DNA of 10,268 nucleotides from contig JAKISY010000135.1 in assembly GCA_021648365.1 (NCBI GenBank), positions 1 through 10,268 of the forward strand, given 5' to 3'. Numbering within the stretch: position 1 is the stretch's first letter; every line of letters starts with the position of its first letter. The position numbers and the translations under genes were made by a program. Below the pieces are notes generated by a model. That model ran no database searches and was not told where the DNA came from. It was given only the letters and a program-made list of their open reading frames with translations. Shown here piece after piece: positions 6,355 to 10,268 of the stretch. The stretch comes from Verrucomicrobiales bacterium (GTDB lineage: Bacteria > Verrucomicrobiota > Verrucomicrobiia > Verrucomicrobiales > DEV007).

Positions 6355-7059
6355 ATGAAACCACACGTCCAACTTGCCGAAGTCACTACAGCCAGTGGCA
6401 CCCACTTCTCCCTGCACCAACACGACGGCAAGTTCTACCTCAATTACAACGGCAACGAACTGATGAGCAGCGACCACACCTATTCCGAGGAACTCTTGGC
6501 AAAAATCGGATGTGCCGCTCTACTCAAGGGGAAAAACTCGCGCCCAGCTCATCCTCGCATCCTCATCGGCGGCCTGGGCATGGGCTTCACCCTCAAGCGT
6601 GCACTGGAACTCGTGCCGCCTCCCGCCACTGTGGAAGTCGCAGAACTGATCCCAGAACTCGTAGAGTGGAACCGCACTTTTCTGGTCGAACACAACGGCC
6701 CCCTACTCGACGATCAGCGCACCAAAATCTACCACGGCGATCTCTTCGACTGCCTCTCGCGTGCTAATAAAAATACCTACGACGCACTGCTGCTCGACAT
6801 CGACAATACTCCAGACGACCTCATCACACCAGCGAATGAGCGCCTCTACACACCCGATTTCCTTGCCACGATTCGAAAATCCCTCAAACCCAGTGGATGC
6901 GTCGCCTACTGGCTCTCGGAGCCTGCCCCCCAGTTTAAGAAAAAACTTAGAAAAGCACACTTCGACGTCGAAGAATTCGCAGCCAAACCACATGAAAATT
7001 CAAAGCGAGCCCGCCACTGTATTTATGTCGCCCGACCTCGCCGTGAGCCACCTAAATAA
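6355..7059 (+). CDS. Spermidine-synthase-like SAM-binding methyltransferase-fold protein
   Basis: This 234-aa cytosolic protein has the Rossmann-fold layout of the spermine/spermidine synthase family. The nucleotide-binding loop ILIGGLGMGFTLKRAL is at 69-84, the acidic strand end EVAELIPELVEWNR at 94-107, YHGDLFD at 126-132 and LLLDIDNTPDDL at 145-156. In true spermidine synthases the last segment is a DxxDP-like motif with the catalytic Asp. Here DIDN, plus a short N-terminal domain, fits the shorter group usually annotated only as spermidine-synthase-like, and polyamine synthesis is not assured. There is no companion speD or speA nearby. The stop overlaps the stop of the convergent hotdog gene by 8 bp. 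The gene looks intact. Confidence 0.82.
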   Translation: MKPHVQLAEVTTASGTHFSLHQHDGKFYLNYNGNELMSSDHTYSEELLAKIGCAALLKGKNSRPAHPRILIGGLGMGFTLKRALELVPPPATVEVAELIPELVEWNRTFLVEHNGPLLDDQRTKIYHGDLFDCLSRANKNTYDALLLDIDNTPDDLITPANERLYTPDFLATIRKSLKPSGCVAYWLSEPAPQFKKKLRKAHFDVEEFAAKPHENSKRARHCIYVARPRREPPK

Positions 7060-7531
7060 CGATCCCCGTGATATCCCCCTCAAAAACCATCTTGCCATCA
7101 ACAAACCCCTGAGATTCAAATATCGCCATTCTAGATCTCAGTTTTTTCGCTCTGGTGATCATGATGAAATCACACCCTGGTTCCACACTGCCGCGAAACT
7201 TCACATTATTGACCCCACCAAAACCAAAAAACTTTTTTCCCCCAGTGTTAAATTTCAAATGATAAATAACCGAACTCAACTGAGCCGCCATTTCAATCAT
7301 CAGCACACCAGGCATGATCGGGCGTCCGGGTATATGCCCTCGGGTCCAAAACTCCTCAGCGGTCTGCTTTTTAATCCCCACCGCAAGCCCCTGCTCGAGA
7401 TCAAGTGAGATCACTCGGTCTAGCTGCTCAAATTCTTCGCGCTGCGCATTCAGTTCAAGAATCTCTTCTTTAGTAACTGCCACTTCATCTAGCTTGATGT
7501 CAGCAAGGTCCAAAATTGGTTGTGATGCCAT
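7052..7531 (-). CDS. FabZ-like 3-hydroxyacyl-ACP dehydratase (hotdog fold)
   Basis: This is a 159-aa member of the FabZ/FabA hotdog family, which removes water from 3-hydroxyacyl-ACP in fatty acid elongation. The signature is GHIPGRPIMPGVLMIEMAAQ (65-84), with catalytic His66 and Glu80 in the expected positions, followed by FGFGGVNNVKFRG and VEPGC. The N-terminal 40 residues (ILDLADIKLDEVAVTKEEIL) form an extension compared with minimal FabZ and may be helical. The start is ATG 7531, with AGGA about 9 bases upstream; the frame is open further but lacks a ribosome site. It stands alone, not in a fab cluster, so it may be an accessory dehydratase. The 3' end overlaps the convergent methyltransferase-like gene. 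Confidence 0.88.
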   Translation of the reverse strand: MASQPILDLADIKLDEVAVTKEEILELNAQREEFEQLDRVISLDLEQGLAVGIKKQTAEEFWTRGHIPGRPIMPGVLMIEMAAQLSSVIYHLKFNTGGKKFFGFGGVNNVKFRGSVEPGCDFIMITRAKKLRSRMAIFESQGFVDGKMVFEGDITGIVI

Positions 7532-7633
7532 GGTGTCTAATCCTATCAAATATGTGTTAAATTTGCCCGTTAATAAAAGCCTCGGCCGAAGATAAAAAAA
7601 CAACGCCCTCATCACATACTATCGGAGTCCGTT

Positions 7634-7661
7634 GAATGCTAGAAATAACTGGCAAGCATTC
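7634..7661. other. Perfect 7-bp inverted repeat upstream of the FabZ-like gene
   Basis: GAATGCT (7634-7640) and AGCATTC (7655-7661) are separated by 14 bases. The site lies about 100 bp upstream of ATG 7531 in the gap between the two minus-strand genes. It could be an operator or a weak hairpin; nothing else in 7616-7763 stands out. Confidence 0.25.
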
Positions 7662-7763
7662 GCAAGGGGCATCTGCTCGCTACTTTATAAATACCATTGA
7701 TATGCATCCACCTTTTCCCTTTAAAATTTACGCTACCCGTTTTCCCTTACCTCTTTTGAGCCA

Positions 7764-8585
7764 TCACTGACCAATGGCAAAAAGGTGTCGTGATCCTCGA
7801 ACAAACAGCGTTCGTCCGCCGATGGCTGGCGTGGCCATGATAGACTCATCAATCGAGTTAGTCGACAGCAATTTGAACTGCGACCCCGCCTCCAGCACAT
7901 ACACCGCACCATCCTCGCTACCGAGGTACAAACGATCATCGGCGCTGACCGCGGACGCGCTGAAACTGTCGGTGACGTCGGGCATACGTCGGTAATAATG
8001 TTCATTTCCTGTCTTGAGATCATACGCGCCTACAATGCCACTGTTGCCGAGGGCGTGAACGACATTACCCACGATGATCGGCGTCGACATGTACGGACCA
8101 CGCTTAGTCTTGCTCCACGCCACAAAGCGAAGTTTTTGAGCCTTGCCTGTTTTGAACGGTTCCACCCAATCAAGAATCGCGGTGCACTGCCCATCCTTAG
8201 CTTCATCCGGCGTGAGGACCAATGTGAACTTATCGGTTTCGATCTTGGGTTGGCGATCTCGCCCTACCGATGCCGCCAGTCCTCGGTAGTATTTGAGCAA
8301 TTCAGTGTGAATCTGTGTCTGCGTCAGCGGCTTCTGCTTCGGCAGGTAGAAGACCAGCACGTAGGAGAAAAATTCTTCGTGATCTGGATTCAACATGCCT
8401 GGAGCAAATCGAATTTCTTCGATGCCACGCAAGCTCAGGTCGGGTGCAAAACCTGTCGGTAGAATCAATCTTTCACCGCGCCATTCAGTATCGAAGGTCA
8501 CCTTCACTGAGTCGTCGCCAGCAAACGCTACGCCGCCAAAAAAACAAAGCAACAGGGGCACTAACAACAGAACTTGTGTTTTCAT
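7764..8585 (-). CDS. Secreted chimeric protein: PVC-type N-terminal domain plus C-terminal PQQ propeller blades
   Basis: The protein has 273 aa. A signal peptide (hydrophobic residues 5-20, GGVAFAG) leads to a domain of about 130 residues with WRGERLILPTGFAP, GIEEIRFAPGM, FFSYVLVFYL, LLKYYRGLA and CTAILDWVEPF. This resembles small secreted proteins of unknown function in PVC bacteria. From about residue 156 the sequence changes to WSKTKRGPYMSTPIIVGN, AYDLKTGNEHYYRRMP, LYLGSEDGAVYVLEAG and FVRGSRHLFAIG, the C-terminal blades of a PQQ/BamB-like beta-propeller. Only about two to three of the usual seven or eight blades are present, so the propeller cannot close alone. The frame is open and uninterrupted across the junction. 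The protein would be exported. I see no operon partner. Confidence 0.75.
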   Translation of the reverse strand: MKTQVLLLVPLLLCFFGGVAFAGDDSVKVTFDTEWRGERLILPTGFAPDLSLRGIEEIRFAPGMLNPDHEEFFSYVLVFYLPKQKPLTQTQIHTELLKYYRGLAASVGRDRQPKIETDKFTLVLTPDEAKDGQCTAILDWVEPFKTGKAQKLRFVAWSKTKRGPYMSTPIIVGNVVHALGNSGIVGAYDLKTGNEHYYRRMPDVTDSFSASAVSADDRLYLGSEDGAVYVLEAGSQFKLLSTNSIDESIMATPAIGGRTLFVRGSRHLFAIGQ

Positions 8586-8835
8586 GAATCAGTATAACTT
8601 ACATCAATAACTTACAGATTCACGCGAGAATATTCGTTAGCAATTATGTTCGGATAAATAGCTACCCAAATCACCGAAACGCAAACCTTCAAACGCGAAC
8701 TCCCCCTACAGATGTTTGTGTGAACTTTTTACAATTTTCTTTGCAAATTAGAATGTTAATGGTAACATTTCGCTAAATTATTTACATGAACTATATTTCA
8801 AGTAAAGAATTCTACCTTTTCTTACCATTACCCCA
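8586..8835. promoter_or_regulatory. Divergent intergenic region with AATGTTA-N4-TAACATT palindrome
   Basis: The region lies between the outward-facing chimeric secreted gene and fic and becomes very AT-rich near fic. A perfect 7-bp inverted repeat occupies 8752-8758 and 8763-8769, separated by ATGG. It overlaps a possible promoter, TTGCAA (8741-8746) and TAACAT (8763-8768) with 16 bp between. A second candidate -35, TTTACA, is at 8781. The site resembles an operator for a small dimeric regulator. No clear Shine-Dalgarno precedes the fic ATG. Confidence 0.4.
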
Positions 8836-9915
8836 ATGAAGTCACTTTCTCCACTTCCCCTTCCTGAGTTCGACCAATTGACTTCGTCACCAACGATCTG
8901 GAAAGCATTGCTACCGGCGCATCGTAATTTGGCGGAACTGAAAGGCCTCTGCATCGCCTTGCCGAACCCAGAAATACTCCTCGAAACGCTGGCGATTCAG
9001 GAGGCCAAGGATAGTTCCGAAATCGAAAACATCATCACCACGCACGATGAACTCTATGCCTCTCAGGTGGATCCCGCCGTCGCCATCGCAGCCAAGGAGG
9101 TGCAGCACTACCTCGCAGCGCTCAAAACCGGATTTGCTCAGGTCAAACAAAGCGGGATCATCCGTCTCGAAACTCTGCTTTCGGTGCAGTCGGAAGTGGA
9201 GCAAAATAATGCCGGCTTACGTAAACTGCCTGGGACGGTGCTAAAGAACGAGGCAAGCGGGCAAATCATCTACGAACCCCCGCAAAACGCGGAGGAAGTC
9301 GCCCAGCTCATGGCTAATCTGGTCGATTTCATCCACGGCGACGACGGACTCGATCCACTCGTAAGGATGGCGATCGCGCATCATCAATTTGAGAGCATCC
9401 ATCCCTTTTATGACGGGAATGGACGCACTGGCCGGATTTTGAATATCCTGATACTCGTCCGCAAAGGGCTTCTGGATATTCCCATCCTCTACCTCAGTCG
9501 CTACATCAATCAGACCAAGCAGGACTATTATCGCCTGCTCCAGATCGCCCGCGAGGAAAACCGCTGGGAGGAATGGTGCGTCTATATTTTGAACGGAGTC
9601 TCGCGCACAGCGAGAAGTGAGATTGAGTTGATCAAGCAACTCCGCGATCTCATGAACGACTACAAACAACGTATCCGTGATGAGCACCCAAAGCTCTACA
9701 GTCAGGATTTGCTCAACAATCTGTTCCGCTATCCCTACACGAAAATTAACTTCCTTGAGAAAGAACTCGGGATATCACGCCCCACCGCGACCAAATATCT
9801 CGCCACCCTAACCGAGGCTGGCTTCCTTGAAAAAAAGAAGATTGGTCGAAGCCATTTTTATATCAACCGAGCGCTGTTCATTCTTTTAACTACCATCCGC
9901 CTCCCCGATTCCTAA
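8836..9915 (+). CDS. Fic family protein (AMPylase), class II with N-terminal inhibitory motif and C-terminal winged helix
   Basis: This 359-aa protein belongs to the Fic/DOC family, which usually transfers AMP to target-protein hydroxyls. The catalytic motif is complete: HPFYDGNGRTGR at 189-200, with His189 as base and the GNGRTGR anion site. In the N-terminal helical region SSEIEN (60-65) fits the [S/T]xxxE[G/N] inhibitory motif, Glu64 being the residue that would block productive ATP binding, so the enzyme should be auto-inhibited. Residues about 300-345 (INFLEKELGISRPTATKYLA and EAGFLEKKKIGRSHFYI) form a winged helix-turn-helix, implying DNA binding and perhaps autoregulation through the palindrome 70 bp upstream. 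Size and order match the common Fic/DOC_N-Fic-wHTH group. The target is unknown. The gene looks intact. Confidence 0.93.
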   Translation: MKSLSPLPLPEFDQLTSSPTIWKALLPAHRNLAELKGLCIALPNPEILLETLAIQEAKDSSEIENIITTHDELYASQVDPAVAIAAKEVQHYLAALKTGFAQVKQSGIIRLETLLSVQSEVEQNNAGLRKLPGTVLKNEASGQIIYEPPQNAEEVAQLMANLVDFIHGDDGLDPLVRMAIAHHQFESIHPFYDGNGRTGRILNILILVRKGLLDIPILYLSRYINQTKQDYYRLLQIAREENRWEEWCVYILNGVSRTARSEIELIKQLRDLMNDYKQRIRDEHPKLYSQDLLNNLFRYPYTKINFLEKELGISRPTATKYLATLTEAGFLEKKKIGRSHFYINRALFILLTTIRLPDS

Positions 9916-9925
9916 TGATCACCCC

Positions 9926-10081
9926 ATGACCACCCAAACGTTACAAGTCCTCAAAGATGAGATGATCCCCCAATTGATCGGGCAGGGCTACTCACGTGCA
10001 GCGGTGACAGATGAAATTGGAAAAAGAGAACGGGTCTTGGCAAAAGTGATCGACTACGTGGGACTTTTATCGAGGGTATAG
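9926..10081 (+). CDS. Small protein behind fic, 51 aa, unrecognised
   Basis: ATG 9926 begins 10 nt after the fic stop and the frame ends at TAG 10079-10081. The product starts MTTQTLQVLKDEMIPQLIGQ and continues GYSRAAVTDEIGKRERVLAK to LLSRV. GYSRAAVTDEIGK has a helix-turn-helix look, but the protein is too short to assign. It carries no [S/T]xxxE[G/N] motif, so it is not an obvious FicA-type antitoxin; the Fic protein has its own inhibitory motif anyway. Close spacing suggests co-transcription with fic. No Shine-Dalgarno is evident. It may equally be the start of a truncated gene, since sequence beyond it turns into repeats. Confidence 0.4.
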   Translation: MTTQTLQVLKDEMIPQLIGQGYSRAAVTDEIGKRERVLAKVIDYVGLLSRV

Positions 10082-10104
10082 CGGCATGATCAAAAATAGG
10101 ATGG

Positions 10105-10268
10105 CGAACGGCGTTCTCATCCAACCTCTTTGTTTTCTTCTTCGCCGCCTGCGGCGGGAAATGGCGGAAGGAGTGGGATTATCCGCGTCGCTTCGCTTTG
10201 GCGGCTCTCTCCACTCGCAAGCTCGCTACGAGTCGAACGGCGTTCTCATCCAACTCCTCTGTTTTCCT
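10105..10268. repeat. Repeat-rich terminal stretch with a 35-bp direct repeat and hairpins
   Basis: CGAACGGCGTTCTCATCCAA starts at 10105 and again at 10234. Including the following bases, 31 of 35 positions match at a 129-bp offset, and the second copy runs to the window end. Between them are CGCCGC-CT-GCGGCG (10143-10156), ACTCG...CGAGT (10213-10233), and TGGCGGAAGGAGTGGGATT (10162-10180), whose reverse complement looks like a tRNA 3' end. There is no coding signal. Confidence 0.6.

Noticed and set aside
10105..10268. CRISPR array
   Set aside because: Only two copies, 129 bp apart, with no regular spacer pattern and no cas genes in the window.

Overview
The window looks like chromosomal DNA of a PVC-superphylum bacterium, most likely Verrucomicrobiota (Opitutae-like). 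The pointers are a planctomycete-type c-type cytochrome domain behind a DUF2231-like membrane region, a TIM-barrel sugar isomerase/epimerase in the same operon, the start of a secreted acetylxylan-esterase-like hydrolase, and a secreted domain joined to PQQ-propeller blades. This placement rests on gene content only; no rRNA or other marker gene is present.

Region 1 (1-3800) is an accessory islet with much decay. It opens with the larger part of a type I restriction-modification methyltransferase gene (hsdM, minus strand, continuing past base 1). The 5' end of hsdM carries a nonsense codon and a one-base frameshift. Divergent to it is a hydrolase gene that is frameshifted and then cut off just after its nucleophile-side HGGGG region. 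Next come an apparently intact Phd/YefM-YoeB type toxin-antitoxin pair, an unrecognised 114-aa gene, a small element with imperfect inverted ends plus a diverged half copy exactly 200 bp away, a coding-looking fragment without a start, and a hicB-hicA pair in which both genes are damaged.

Region 2 (3801-7764) is ordinary and intact. It holds an intergenic patch with short repeats, a DUF2231/cytochrome c gene followed after 14 nt by a xylose-isomerase-like TIM barrel gene (minus strand), a possible 61-aa gene, a spermidine-synthase-like methyltransferase (plus strand), and a FabZ-like hotdog dehydratase that converges on it with an 8-nt overlap.

Region 3 (7764-10268) contains a chimeric secreted protein (a PVC-type N-terminal domain joined to the last blades of a PQQ propeller), a promoter region with a perfect 7-bp palindrome, a class II Fic protein with a C-terminal winged helix, a 51-aa reading frame just behind it, and a repeat-rich terminal stretch in which a 35-bp segment recurs 129 bp later.

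Several genes are defence or addiction functions (hsdM, YoeB/YefM, HicBA, Fic). The clearest new observations are the clustered decay in region 1, the small inverted-repeat element, and the chimeric propeller gene. I do not see a convincing, wholly new multi-gene system.
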